Assembly: GCA_009731375.1 (NCBI GenBank)
Contig: BJOX01000078.1
Span: forward strand, 994,788-1,015,730
Length of the DNA: 20,943 nucleotides
From: Paulinella micropora
Lineage: Eukaryota; Cercozoa; Imbricatea; Euglyphida
Reading direction: 5' to 3'
Position 1 is the stretch's first letter. Each line of letters begins with the position of its first letter. Below the pieces are notes generated by a model. The model made no database searches, was not told the DNA's origin, and saw only the letters and a program-made list of their open reading frames with translations. This document shows, piece after piece, positions 1-19,745 of the stretch. The position numbers were made by a program, and so were the translations under genes.

Positions 1-1705
1 GGGGCGGGGGGGGGGGGGGGGGGGGAGCTATCAGACTGAGCATCTTAACGACCAGCCAAAACCTCAGGCTTTACAGTTGATAAGACACTCTTTTTGACCG
101 GTTCATTAGATTCTCCTCTCAGTGCACGACGTTTCGACTTCACTAACTAGTTTTCGATTCCGTTCAGAAATGATTTCAAACGATCCGAGTTCAAAGTTCT
201 TTTTAGCTATTGCCACATTCCCGTGAAACACGTTTTACGGTAAATTTTGTGGACAAAGAGAAGGATTTGCGGAAAAACACAATATCTAACTGTCTTTTCC
301 GTTCCCAGACATTTTCGGGCCTAGGCTTCCCAAGTCGATTGGGAATTTTCAAGTCCAACAACCCGACACTATCCGTTTTATAACTGTTAACTTGAAGACT
401 CGCGACACTTCGTTTGAGAACTGGAGACCTCACAATCTACGTTCGACACTTGATTGCCAGTCGTAAGATTGTAAGTTGCGGTGGCAATGATCCAAGCCTG
501 CCAAGAGTTCGAAATTACGTAAACAAACGAAGTGACTGAGGGCCTCAGGCTCTATTATTTCTGACTGGTATTTCACCTGCTCACATCTTGAGTCAGGATT
601 GACTCGAAGCAGCCATAGTGTTCCATTAAGAGTTCCGACGTTGTATCTGCCTACTTGAAGAGTTGTATACAAACCGCTGAAGGCTCACAGTCTCAATACA
701 CTATTAATACATCAGGCTGCAATCTGTCAAGTTTGATTCATTTTCTTTTTATCGACTTATTCACACATCAATTGGTCCGAATCATCCGATGATCTGTTAC
801 GATTCGTTTCGATCGCAACGGACCAACTTGTGACCTATCGTTATAGTCTGGGGGGTGAGTTATCGGAATGAATAATGGCACGGTACCGGACCGAAACATT
901 AATATTGTATTAAAACTTCAATTCAAGTTTTTACTTCGGGAGTCAAGTTTACATTTCTATTTTTAGTTCCGTTACTTCATTTTTCCATTTATTTATCAAC
1001 TGTCATAACTTCTAAGTTGTTACGTTTTCAACTGCAGTTAACAGACTCAATTTATTTGCCTTAACCTGTTAACCTTTTAGAAAATGTTGACTCATGGTAA
1101 GTTGCCTTCTTTCCCCATATCTGAAACTTTATTTCCTTATACCTCTTTTTCCGGTCCACAATCATAATTATTGGTAGGTAAAATAGGCAACACACCAGGT
1201 AAAGTAGCATTTTACTTCATTTTTTCCCAGACTGACTTGAAATTCCCCAACTGCTACAAACTCGTGATCATATTTGAAATATTCTCGTTAGTTCTCAGAA
1301 TTTGCATTGTTTCGAAAGGGACAAGTAGTCTGTCAAGTAAGTGTACTAAATAAACTAGAATTGACCATCCCAGCGTCTTTTGGTACCTTCCCTGTTCTCG
1401 GAAGTATTAATATTTTGAGATCAAATGATGGCAGTGTGCGTTTCATTTGAATGCCGGTTGGCAATTTCCTCACAGGAGGCTAGTCAAGACTTACATCAGT
1501 AATAATATAACGTTAACATAAAGAGGATATACTACTTAATATTTTCATGTTTTTTTCTGACGTTTTCTTAGTCCAAACCAGCCAGATCGGCAGTAAGCTG
1601 CTCCATTTTCCTTGCCCCTTGGAGTTATTTTCCTTTTCCTTCATTTCCGTTTCTTTCTCTTCTCTTTTCTGCTTCCTTCTGCCTTTCTTTTTTGAGAACT
1701 TTCAG
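1..1705. other. Repeat-poor region, no recognised gene
   Basis: Opens with a G run (1-25, one C at 5), then AT-rich unique sequence. Short open frames exist on the - strand (433-203 and 672-430, overlapping by an ATGA) and on the + strand (1171-1353), but none shows a domain, a repeat or a splice pattern I recognise, and their lengths are what chance allows. It is notably free of microsatellites compared with the rest of the window. I see no RNA gene. Confidence 0.5.
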
Positions 1706-2044
1706 AGGAGGAGGAGGAGGAGGAGGAGGAGGATGAAGAAGAAGAAGAAGAAGAAGAAGAAGAAGAAGAAGAAGAAGAAGAAGAAGAAGAAGACGAAGCA
1801 GACGAAGCAGACGAAGCAGACGAAGCAGACGAAGCAGACGAAGCAGACGAAGAAGACGAAGAAGACGAAGAAGAAGAAGAAGAAGAAGAAGAAGAAGAAG
1901 AAGAAGAAGGAGAAGAAGGAGAAGAAGGAGAAGGAGAAGAAGGAGAAGAAGGAGAAGAAGAAGAAGAAGAAGAAGAAGAAGAAGAAGAAGAAGAAGAAGA
2001 AGAAGAAGAAAAAGAAGAAGGAGGAGGAGGAGGAGAAGGGAGAG
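1706..2044. repeat. Compound GGA/GAA/GACGAAGCA repeat
   Basis: A purine-rich tract on the + strand: (GGA)n, then (GAA)n, then about five copies of the 9-mer GACGAAGCA grading into GACGAA, then (GAA)n and GGAGAA blocks, ending in GGA. Read on the + strand in one frame the 9-mer is Asp-Glu-Ala; read on the - strand it extends the last LRR exon as polyserine. All long frames here are by-products of the repeat. Confidence 0.9.
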
Positions 2045-6420
<4,376 letters not shown>

Positions 6421-6774
6421 CTAAGCAGAGAGGATACCCACAGCAATTAACACAAAAGACTCACAAGAAATGAAAGAAAGGTGCTTCAAGCGAAAAGGCG
6501 AAAAACTAACAACAACTAAACAACAACAAAAACAACAACATCTTTCTTTTCCCTATAATTTTTCTTTTCTTTTTTTTAACTCTTAAGCTTCTTAATTTTG
6601 TTCATCTTTCTTTTCTCCATTAAACCTTGCTGTGAAAACATACACACACACACACACACACACAAAAAAACAAAAACAAAAACAAAAACAAAAAAAAAAC
6701 AAAAAAAAAAATCACGTTCTTTATCTTTTGTTCTTTGGTTTTTCTTTTTCTTTCCTCATTAAACCTTGCTTACT

Positions 6775-6816
<42 letters not shown>

Positions 6817-7054
6817 TTTAAAAAAAAGAAAACAAAAAAGAAAAATGAAGGCATAGCTGCTAAACAACACAAATTAAAGGGGGGAAAAAAACCAAAAAGA
6901 AAGATTACAGACCACAAAGTCAGTGAGGACATGGTGTCTGCCCTCACGCGAGGCTGCCAAAGCAGCCTTCATGTTGTCGCTTAGAGCTGCTTAGTTTCTG
7001 TCGCACATACATATGTACATACAATACATACATACAATACATATATATTATAAA
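6421..7054. repeat. Low-complexity stretch with a short duplication
   Basis: Contains CAA-rich sequence, (CA)n at 6642-6663, an A/CAAAAA run at 6664-6711 and (TAA)n at 6777-6816. The phrase TTAAACCTTGCT with a preceding T/C-rich tract occurs at about 6620 and again at about 6758, a local duplication. Apart from the tentative first exon at 6972-6913 I see no gene. Confidence 0.7.
6913..6972 (-). CDS. Possible first exon of the - chain
   Basis: An ATG at 6972 opens 20 codons beginning MKAALAASREGRHHVL, reaching GTG|GTCTGT in phase 0, the phase every downstream exon uses. Nothing but position, phase and the start codon supports it. It may equally be noncoding, since the frame also stays open beyond the donor. 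Confidence 0.15.
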
Positions 7055-7180
7055 GATGAGAGGAGAGGAGAGGAGATGAGATGCGGTGAGATGAGGATGA
7101 GGTGAGATGAGGTGAGGTAAAATGAGAGGAAATGAGAGATGAGATGAGATGAGATGAGGTGAGATGAGAGATGAGATGCG
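7055..7180. repeat. GAGGA/GATGA pentamer-type repeat
   Basis: A purine-rich tract built from GAGGA, GATGA and GGTGA words, imperfect throughout. No coding sense visible. Confidence 0.85.
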
Positions 7181-7297
7181 ATTAAGATAAAGCACGATAC
7201 AGCCCTACTTGTGATCAAACCCAGGTTAAGTAAGACCCTATGTATGTATTTCCAGACTGTGTATGATGAGGTCGCAGAAAAATGATAGGATAAAAAT

Positions 7298-7596
7298 GAG
7301 ACAAGACAAGACCAGACAAGACCAGACTGGACCAAGACCAAGACAAAGACCAAGATAAAGAGTACCAAGACAAAGACCAAGACCAAGACCAAGATCAAGA
7401 CCAAGACCAAGACCAAGACAAACACCAAGACAAAGACCAAGACAAAGACCAAGACAAAGACCAAGACAAAGACCAAGACAAAGACCACTGTAAGACAAAG
7501 ACAAAGACAAAGACAAAGACAAAGACAAAGACAAAGACAAAGACCAAGACAAAAGCAAAGACAAAACCAAAGACAAAAACAAAGACAAAAACAAGA
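7298..7596. repeat. (CAAGAC/AAAGAC)n degenerate hexamer array
   Basis: About 290 bases of CAAGAC, AAAGAC and CCAAGA words. CAAGACAAAGAC occurs as a 12-mer in one half and pure (AAAGAC)n in the other, flanked by AAAACA variants. It is open in several frames (for example Val-Phe-Val-Leu on the - strand), with no sign of being a protein. Confidence 0.85.
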
Positions 7597-8069
7597 CAGT
7601 TTCTCTAGAGATAACGTTGACATATATAATCATGATCCTGTGATCAGTCTTGTCTATCTCAACTAATCTGTCCTCTTATCTCGTTCTCCCTCATCGCATC
7701 CAGACTAGGAAACTACATGCTTCCTGTTTCCTCTCTGAAATGAAAGAGATTGCCTGTGGTACCGGTAGTCAGGCCCGTATAGATACAAGAGTCTTGTCTA
7801 TCTCAATACTAAAATACAATGTGAGATCTAATGTGTCTGCTTTGAGGAAAATGACAGGAGTTTGGGCTATATTACGGTGAACCTAGAATAATAAGTTGCT
7901 TTAAGGGTACCCTTAACACAAAAGGAAAAGGAAACGCTCAAAAAGAAAGAAGTGAAAACATGCAAATGAAACATCATCATAATTACGTAAGAAACGAAAA
8001 ACACCAGAGAAGGCAAAAGAAAAGTGAAAGTATCAGGAATAGTTGGAACCAAAATAGTTAGTAACGACC
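7597..8069. other. Unique stretch without a recognised gene
   Basis: GTCTTGTCTATCTCAA occurs twice, at 7647-7662 and 7791-7806, in direct orientation. A perfect 16-base palindrome, TTAAGGGTACCCTTAA, lies at 7901-7916. A short open frame at 7650-7880 has no recognisable feature. Confidence 0.5.
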
Positions 8070-8100
<31 letters not shown>

Positions 8101-8215
8101 CTTCTTCTTCTTCTTCTTCTTCTTCTTCTTCTTCTTCTTCTTCTTCTTCTTCTTCTTCTTCTTCTTCTTCTTCTTCTTCTTCTTCTTCTTCTTCTTCTTC
8201 TTCTTCTTCTTCTTC
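8070..8215. repeat. (TTC)48 perfect array
   Basis: An uninterrupted trinucleotide run of about 145 bases, one of the longest pure arrays here. Confidence 0.95.
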
Positions 8216-8235
8216 GCCTTTAATTTAATGAAGTT

Positions 8236-8359
8236 ACTTTTACAAGTAACCTCTGGTCATCCATACAAATCGTTAGCCCGAAGGCCATTGATTTAACAAG
8301 ACGGTGACCCTTATAATATTAATATTAAAATTATTAAAGTAACGTTGCAATATATTAAA

Positions 8360-8455
<96 letters not shown>

Positions 8456-8477
8456 GTGCTTCTCTGTCAATGGCTGA
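8236..8477 (+). repeat. Dispersed repeat, copy 1, with (TAA)n inside
   Basis: ACAAGTAACCTCTGGTCATC through ATATTAAAG, then about 31 TAA units, then CTCTGTCAATGGCTGA. Copy 2 at 8566-8720 has the same order but only three to four TAA units. Not recognised as a known family. Confidence 0.75.
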
Positions 8478-8555
8478 TGCAAATCTGCACATGCGCCTCC
8501 ATCGTCTCACCCGTGAGGGGAGTACGAAGAATTGACGATAGGCTCTAATGACACC

Positions 8556-8565
8556 NNNNNNNNNN
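8556..8565. other. Assembly gap (10 N)
   Basis: Ten N lying between the two copies of the (TAA)n-bearing repeat, which is likely why assembly stopped there. Confidence 0.99.
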
Positions 8566-8720
8566 GCTTTTACAAGTGACCTCTGGTCATCCATACAAAT
8601 CGTTAGCCCGAAGGCCATTGATTTAACTAAGATGGTGATCCCTATAATATTAATATTATTAAAGTAGCGTTGTAATATATTAAAGTAATAATAATAGTGT
8701 ATCTCCTGCCAATTGCTGAG
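8566..8720 (+). repeat. Dispersed repeat, copy 2
   Basis: About 90% alike to copy 1 by eye over the first 125 bases, with a short TAA tract, then CTCCTGCCAATTGCTGA. A (TAA/TGA)n array follows at 8855-8945. Confidence 0.75.
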
Positions 8721-8854
8721 CCAAAAGGCCATGTGCATCCAGTCCTCCATTCCATAAGGAAAGTCTCCACACCAATCGGTGGAATAAAGGAAGTGACGGC
8801 ATAGAACATTACTCTAGGAGCTTTATACCAATCAGCCCATGGAAATAAAGTAAT
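8721..8854. other. Unique linker
   Basis: Short unique sequence between the dispersed repeat and the (TAA)n array. No gene seen. Confidence 0.5.
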
Positions 8855-8888
8855 AATAATCATGATAATAATAATAATAATAATAATG

Positions 8889-8940
<52 letters not shown>

Positions 8941-8945
8941 TAATA
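8855..8945. repeat. (TAA)n array with TGA interruptions
   Basis: About 90 bases of TAA units, three interrupted as TGA. Confidence 0.95.
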
Positions 8946-9000
8946 TATCATACATATGGTTACGATATGTGTATATGGTCAGAGAGTTAAGGAGGAAGAT

Positions 9001-9227
9001 CCAAATTAGAATGAAATGTTAACTGTGCCCTTAGTTAATATTTCAATAATTTGGTTTGATAGAGAGGGAAAGATCCAAACTAGGATGAAACGTTAACTGT
9101 GCCCTTCAGTTAATATTTCATTAATTTGGTTGAGAAAAGAAATGAGAAGTAAAAGATGTTGGAAATGATGTTCCAAACTAGAATGTAATATTAACTGTGC
9201 CCTTCAGTTAATATTTCATTAGTTTGG
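9001..9227. repeat. Three tandem imperfect hairpins
   Basis: Units 9001-9054, 9075-9129 and 9173-9227. Each begins CCAAA(C/T)TAG, runs to TTAACTG (the first and third by different steps), has the loop TGCCCTT, then (C)AGTTAATATTTCA and ends TTTGG. Each unit folds back on itself over about 23 bases; spacers are 20 and 43 bases of purine-rich sequence. Confidence 0.8.
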
Positions 9228-9232
9228 TTTCG

Positions 9233-9267
9233 AAAAAAAAAAAAAAAAANNNNNNNNNNAAAAAAAA

Positions 9268-9320
<53 letters not shown>
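9233..9320. repeat. Poly-A, 10-N gap and (GA)n
   Basis: An A run from 9233, N at 9250-9259, a further A run, then (GA)n to about 9320. It directly abuts the 3' end of the retrotransposon remnant on the - strand. Confidence 0.95.
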
Positions 9321-9324
<4 letters not shown>

Positions 9325-9329
9325 CAAGC

Positions 9330-11346
9330 GAAGATTCATTCTGCTGTTCGCAGAGTAGATAGTCCAGGAGTGCGGCCTTGAACTCAGCTTTTTAATTGAT
9401 CCTTTGGAGCGCTTCCGGTAGCTTGCTAAACACAGTTTCTGCAATGCTGCTATAATAAGCACTATTTGAGTCACGATATAGCAGTTGTTTTTTTGAGCGT
9501 CTTGTGTTGTGACTATGTACGGCAGTGATTGGTTTGAAGTTATAGTGGAGGAGGAGGAATGTTGTGAAAGTAGGATAGATGTTTGAATGTGTCTCCATAC
9601 ATACACGATATTTATATATATTAGGTATAGTAGAAGTCTGAGTTTAGCAAATAAGGGTGCGGTGGGTGCTCTCGGTGATGCTAGGCTTATGACACGTATT
9701 ATCTTTTTTTTGCATGGTGATGAGAGGGTAGATGATGGTGTTTGGGGTGTCGGATCCCCAGATAGATATATTATATGTTAGGAGGGAGTAGACGTGGCTA
9801 TAGTATAGTTGAACAAGAATATGAGTGGGTAGTAGCTGGTTAACATGTCGAAACATTTGTACAAATGATTGTAGACGGACAGCAATTGTTTGTACATGTT
9901 TTCTGAAAGATAGGTTGCTTTGGACAGTTTTACCCAGTAGTTTGACCTGTTTCTCATGTTCGAGTTTCGTCTCGCCGATCGCCAGCTGCAGCTTTACGTC
10001 CTGTCCAAACTTGTGGAAGATCGTGTATGTTGTCTTAGTAGGGTTAGGTACAAGATTATGTCTATGAAAGTAGCGTACAAGGTTGGTTGTATCGGTTTGT
10101 GCATGCTCTTGTAGTTGCTCTTTGTTAGATGCTGCAATTATGAGTGTGGTATCATCAGCGTAGGCAAAGATTGTTCCATGTGTAAGTGATAGGAGGATGC
10201 TGTTGATATTGAGGATAAAGAGTGTTGTGGAAAGGGTGCTGCCTTGTGGTATACCGTGCGTAATCAGGCGGGGGTATGAGCGGGCGTGTTGGGTGAACAC
10301 AGTTTGGAATCGTCTGGTCAGGTAGGATTTGAAGAAGGCAGTTGTATTATCGCTAAAGTTGAATTCATGTTGTAGTTTGTGAATGAGTTTTGCATGGTCA
10401 ATGGTATCATATGCTTTAGACAAATCGACAAAGAGTGCTAGTACGTATTTGCCTGGGCCTTTTTGTGAGTGGATGTGGTTGAGGATTGTTTGAGTGCAGA
10501 TTTGAGTATTGGAATGTGGGCGGAAAGCATATTGAGTGCGTGAAAGGATATCATATCGGTTCAGGTGGTCCATGAGCTGTCGGTTGATGATTGTATCAAA
10601 AAATTTCGCGATAATGGGCAGAAGGGATATAGGTCTATAGTTCTCTGGCAGCGTTCTATCTTAAGCTTTATAAATTTATATTACTTTTGTTATTTTTAGA
10701 ACGTCAGGGTACTCATTTCTTTCTACTGATTTATTGAAAAGTTTGCTTAGGATCGGTGCAATATATGTGCTTAAATCTTGTATTATTGCAGGTTTTATTT
10801 TGTTTATGTCTTCGGATTTATTTCTATCAATATCCTTAAGTGTTTTAGTTACGTCCTGTGTAGTTACATAGTTTAGTCTGAAGATGCGGTGTTGTATTTG
10901 TTTATGCTCTTTTTGTTCTTCTTTTTGTTCTTTTTCTTCTTGGCGGATTTGAGCGCTTACCTTGGCTCCTACCGACGTGTAGTGCCTGTTGAGGACGTTC
11001 GCGATGTCTTTCGCATCTGTGTACACCTGTCCATCTACGCAGAGTCTTGTAGGTGATGTTTTAGTAGCTTGCATTTGAGGGATAAGCATTCTTACAGCAT
11101 TCATTCTCTTCTTTGAATCGTGCTTTAGGTCCTCCATGAACTTCGTCATATATTCTTTTTTTGTTCTTTTTATTTCTCTATTAGTCTTATTTCTGTGTGC
11201 TCTATATCTGCTTTTGTTATAGTCAGTAGGCTTAGCAATCTTCCTTTCGTATAGTTCTCTTTGTTTCCCGATCATTTTTCTTATTTCTTTGCTACACCAC
11301 GGCTTCCATTTTCTTTTTATCATATTTTTCGTATTTTTCAATTACA
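9330..11346 (-). pseudogene. 5'-truncated non-LTR retrotransposon with reverse transcriptase
   Basis: On the - strand, 11341-10679 encodes the basic linker before the RT (WCSKEIRKMIGKQRELYERK), 10660-10580 has LPENYRPISLLPIIAKFFD, and 10573 onward carries the RT palm: FVDLSKAYDTIDH (motif A), GIPQGS (motif B), AYADDT (motif C, the catalytic YADD), then the LLGKTVQSNLSFRKHV region. A C-terminal domain (VHSHNTRRS, FSKLPEAL) follows at 9540-9400 and FKAALLDYLL near 9380. Damage: in-frame TAA codons at 10678-10676, 10663-10661 and near 9390, a frameshift in a T8 run (9704-9711) and another near 9600. Layout resembles the CR1/L2/Jockey group. The endonuclease is missing, the 5' side ending in (GAA)n. 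Not mobile itself. Confidence 0.85.
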
Positions 11347-11410
11347 TTCTTCTTCTTCTTCTTCTTCTTCTTCTTCTTCTTCTTCTTCTTCTTCTTCTTC
11401 TTCTTCTTTA
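11346..11410. repeat. (TTC)n array
   Basis: A perfect TTC run of about 64 bases, abutting the 5' break of the retrotransposon remnant. A second array is at 11457-11546. Confidence 0.95.
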
Positions 11411-11454
11411 ATAAAAGCAACATTGTACAGGGAGAAAACTCAGAACAGAAGCTA

Positions 11455-11456
<2 letters not shown>
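11406..11456 (-). repeat. (GAA)n-linked flank, copy 1
   Basis: On the - strand CTCCCTGTACAATGTTGC, then TTTTATTAAAG, runs into (AAG)n. Copies 2 (11544-11582) and 3 (13203-13247) share the TGTACAAT..CGCTTTCATT core and also run into a GAA-type array on the same side. This looks like the 3' end of a retroelement with a (GAA)n tail, but no coding part is attached. Confidence 0.6.
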
Positions 11457-11485
<29 letters not shown>

Positions 11486-11546
11486 CTTCTTCTTCTTCTT
11501 CTTCTTCTTCTTCTTCTTCTTCTTCTTCTTCTTCTTCTTCTTCTTT
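11457..11546. repeat. (TTC)n array
   Basis: A perfect TTC run of about 88 bases between copies 1 and 2 of the short flank. Confidence 0.95.
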
Positions 11547-11582
11547 AATGAAAGCGAAATTGTACAGAAAGTAAAGTCAGAA
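11544..11582 (-). repeat. (GAA)n-linked flank, copy 2
   Basis: Reads AATGAAAGCGAAATTGTACA on the + strand after the (TTC)n array; the same core as copies 1 and 3. Confidence 0.6.
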
Positions 11583-11666
11583 CTAAGTCATAAAAGTCAA
11601 GGTCAAGGGGAAAAGTTAAAAATATGTAAGCTAGATATGATAGAGGAAACAAAAATGGGAAAACTA

Positions 11667-11667
<1 letters not shown>

Positions 11668-11697
<30 letters not shown>

Positions 11698-11889
11698 CTT
11701 GTTCTTCTTCTTCTTCTTCTTTCTCTTCTTCTTTCTTCTTTCTACTTTCTTCTTTCTTCTTTCTTCCTTCTTCCTTCTCCTCCTCCTCCTCCTTCTTCTT
11801 CTTCTTCTTCTTCTTCTTCTTCTTCTTCTTCTTCTTCTTCTTCTTCTTCTTCTTCTTTTCTTCTTCTTCTTCTTCTTCTTCTTCTTCTT

Positions 11890-11920
<31 letters not shown>

Positions 11921-11950
11921 GATTCTTAGATTCTTAGATTCTTAGATTCT
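11668..11950. repeat. TTC/TCC compound array ending in (TTAGATTC)4
   Basis: TTC with CTTT, TCC and CTTTC variants, then about 100 bases of nearly pure TTC, ending in four copies of the 8-mer TTAGATTC from about 11918. Confidence 0.9.
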
Positions 11951-12049
11951 TATAATTGTACAATAATTTCTCTAAAAGAATCTGACTCATGAAGGAACTG
12001 CTAACAGCTATTGCCCAAAGCAAATCGCTCACCGAGGCAGTGACCAGTG

Positions 12050-12088
12050 TCTTTTCTTTCTGTCTTTTCTTTCTGTCTTTGCTTTCTG

Positions 12089-12144
<56 letters not shown>

Positions 12145-12216
12145 TTCTTTTCTTTCTTTTCTTTTCTTTCTTTCTTTCTTTTCTTCTTTTCTTTTCTTTT
12201 CTTTTCTTTCTTTCTG
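12050..12216. repeat. (TTTC)n / TCTTTC array
   Basis: TTTC units with TTTTC and TGTC variants. On the - strand it follows directly after the last codons of the second retrotransposon remnant. Confidence 0.9.
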
Positions 12217-12490
12217 GTGTGTCGTTATTAATATATTTCGAGTCCGGCACTGCAAGCCTGGGTCATCAATAAATACTTCTCTAGTAAGTTCTGTTTTGAA
12301 TTGGCTTAATTTGGTTATGTAAAAAATATTATCAGGCAACATGTTGTAGATTTTAGCATTAGTCTGCGTGAAGTGCGGATCGTTTCTGTCTGTGCATAGT
12401 TTGCGTTGAAGAGAATATCGAGTTCGATGGGTATGCGTGGTGCTAGAGCTAGTGTAATTCATATCGTGTATAGGTTGACGCTTCATTTTT
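12217..12490 (-). pseudogene. C-terminal end of a second non-LTR retrotransposon
   Basis: The - strand frame from 12486 reads HTHRTRYSLQRKLC, DRNDPHFTQTNAKIYNMLPD, then KLSQFKTELTREVF. This is the usual C-terminal pattern after LINE reverse transcriptases (H.TR......R.......K..N.LP......S...FK..L). No RT core is attached: upstream on this strand is another TTC/GAA array. The frame continues into the (GAAA)n tract without a stop. It differs from the remnant at 9330-11346, so it represents another copy or family. Confidence 0.7.
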
Positions 12491-12559
12491 GGTGAGTGTA
12501 TATATGGGTGTGTTTTAATGCAGACTCTGTATGTTTTAAGGTAACATATTTATATATAG

Positions 12560-12858
12560 ATCTTCTTCTTCTTCTTCTTCTTCTTCTTCTTCTTCTTCTT
12601 CTTCTTCTTCTTCTTCTTCTTCTTCTTCGTCGTCGTCGTCGTTGTCGTCGTCGTCGTTTTCTTATTCTTTCTTCTTCTTCTTCTTCTTCTTCTTCTTCTT
12701 CTTCTTCTTCTTCTTCTTCTTCTTCTTCTTCTTCTTCTTCTTCTTCTTCTTCTTCTTCTTCTTCTTCTTCTCCTTCTCCTTCTCCTTCTCCTTCTTCTTC
12801 TTCTTCTTCTTCTTCTTCTTCTTCCTCTTCCTCTTCTTCTTCCTCTTCCTCTTCCTCT

Positions 12859-12890
<32 letters not shown>

Positions 12891-13030
12891 TTCTTCTTCT
12901 TCTTCTTCTTCTTCTTCTTCTTCTTCTTCTTCTTCTTCTTCTTCTTCTTCTTCTTCTTCTTCTTCTTCTTCTTCTTCTTCTTCTTCTTCTTCTTCTTCTT
13001 CTTCTTCTTCTTCTACTACTACTTCTACTT

Positions 13031-13073
<43 letters not shown>

Positions 13074-13204
13074 GACTACTACTACTACTATTTCTTCTTC
13101 TTCTTCTTCTTCTTCTTCTTCTTCTTCTTCTTCTTCTTCTTCTTCTTCTTCTTCTTCTTCTTCTTCTTCTTCCTCTTCATCATCATCATTATCATCATCT
13201 TCTT
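12560..13204. repeat. Giant TTC compound array
   Basis: About 645 bases of TTC with internal CGT, TCC, TCCTC and (CTA)n segments and a CAT segment at the end. The apparent 250-codon serine/threonine frame is repeat translation. Confidence 0.95.
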
Positions 13205-13247
13205 CAATGAAAGCGATATTGTACAGGGAGAAAGTTGAGAACTAGCT
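13203..13247 (-). repeat. (GAA)n-linked flank, copy 3
   Basis: AATGAAAGCGATATTGTACA and AGGGAGAAAGTTGAGAACTAG on the + strand directly after the TTC array. Confidence 0.6.
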
Positions 13248-13273
13248 CAAAAGAAAAGGAAAAAAGGGAAAGA

Positions 13274-13298
13274 GAAAATAAATGAATGAATAAGTGAA

Positions 13299-13358
<60 letters not shown>

Positions 13359-13520
13359 AAATACACAAATAAATAAGAGAAAAGAAAAGAACTAAAAATG
13401 AAAAGGAGACAGAAATGAAGAAATGAAAGAAAATATGAAGAGAGAAATCTATGTATGTATCTATGTATGTATGTATGTATGCTTGTATGTATGTATGTAT
13501 GTATGTATGTATGTATGTAG
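13274..13520. repeat. (AATA)n then (ATGT)n tracts
   Basis: AATA/AATG units at 13274-13365, an A/G-rich linker, then ATGT units at about 13450-13520. Confidence 0.9.
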
Positions 13521-13571
13521 TTTGACATGGAAACCAATCGCTTTGAATATCGCGTTAACCAAAAAAAGAAG
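13521..13571 (+). CDS. Possible exon FDMETNRFEYRVNQKKK
   Basis: Lies between GTATGTAG| and AAGAAG|GTAATA, 17 codons in phase 0, in a short unique island surrounded by microsatellite, exactly the setting of the proven-in-frame exons downstream. The (ATGT)n before it and CA repeats after it would be introns. No further support, and the link to the next exon is not resolved. Confidence 0.3.
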
Positions 13572-13579
13572 GTAATATA

Positions 13580-13685
13580 ACACTTACGCACACATACACA
13601 TACATACATACATACACACACACATGCATACACACACACACACACACACACATGTACACAGACACATACATGTACACACACACAC

Positions 13686-13716
<31 letters not shown>

Positions 13717-13753
13717 TGCATAAACACATAAACACACACACATAAACACATAA

Positions 13754-13790
<37 letters not shown>

Positions 13791-13946
13791 CACACACACA
13801 CACACTCACACAGCATTCATTCATACTTTGACTACTTTCTCACTTCCCAATCAACAGAAAAAGGAAACATAACACACTTCACACTCACGCTCACACTCAC
13901 ACTCACACTCACACTCACTCACTCGCTCACTCACTCACTCACTCAC

Positions 13947-14040
<94 letters not shown>

Positions 14041-14090
14041 CACACACACACACACACACACACACCCACACTCACACTCACACACACCCA

Positions 14091-14128
<38 letters not shown>

Positions 14129-14165
14129 CACACTCACTCCCTCACACACACACACACATACATAC
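13580..14165. repeat. CA, CACT, CT and CA arrays
   Basis: CA with T interruptions at 13580-13812, a 50-base unique gap with a good acceptor-like CAATCAACAG at 13854, then CACT, CT and CA runs. Mostly of alternating pyrimidine/purine type. Confidence 0.9.
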
Positions 14166-14336
14166 GTTTATCTATACATGTTCGCCGAGCCCGTGCTGTC
14201 AGGTGTCCAATGTGCAAACGTATATACATATGTGCATATATCCATACATGCATACATACATACATATTTAAAATATATACATAACAAGGGCAGGCAGGGA
14301 CTCGGACAGTATACCATACAGACTGTTAGGCATGTC
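14166..14336. other. Unique island with possible exon pieces
   Basis: Contains MFAEPVLS read up to a donor-like CAG|GTGTCC at 14200 but without an acceptor, and a GRQGLGQYTIQTV reading at about 14289-14327 without a GT donor. They may be remnants of upstream exons of the following gene; not assigned. Confidence 0.2.
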
Positions 14337-14458
14337 ATTTGTTGTTGTTGTTGTTGTTGTTGTTATTGTTGTTGCTCCTCCTCCTCCTCCTCCTCCTTCT
14401 CTTTCTCCTTCTCCTTCTTCTTCTACACACATATGTGACATCTACTACACCTCCACAG

Positions 14459-19745
<5,287 letters not shown>

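Noticed and set aside
203-672. Two overlapping - strand frames (ATGA overlap) as a small operon
   Set aside because: No motif, the surrounding genome is plainly eukaryotic, and the lengths are within chance.
7901-7916. TTAAGGGTACCCTTAA as another shared LRR donor
   Set aside because: Neither side encodes an LRR and no splice pattern is present; an isolated palindrome.
8024-8296. Poly-Phe, poly-Tyr and poly-Ile frames over TTC and TAA arrays
   Set aside because: Pure repeat translation without conserved flanks. The same applies to frames over 11637-13245 and the CTAT/GTAT/CA arrays.
9390-10678. TAA as a sense codon (Gln) in the retrotransposon frame
   Set aside because: All three in-frame stops are TAA and Gln would fit, but the copy also has frameshifts and a missing 5' half, so ordinary decay explains them. 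No exon of the LRR locus has an in-frame TAA.
11918-11950. TTAGATTC repeats as a telomere
   Set aside because: Only four units, not a known telomere motif, internal to the sequence and grading out of a TTC array.
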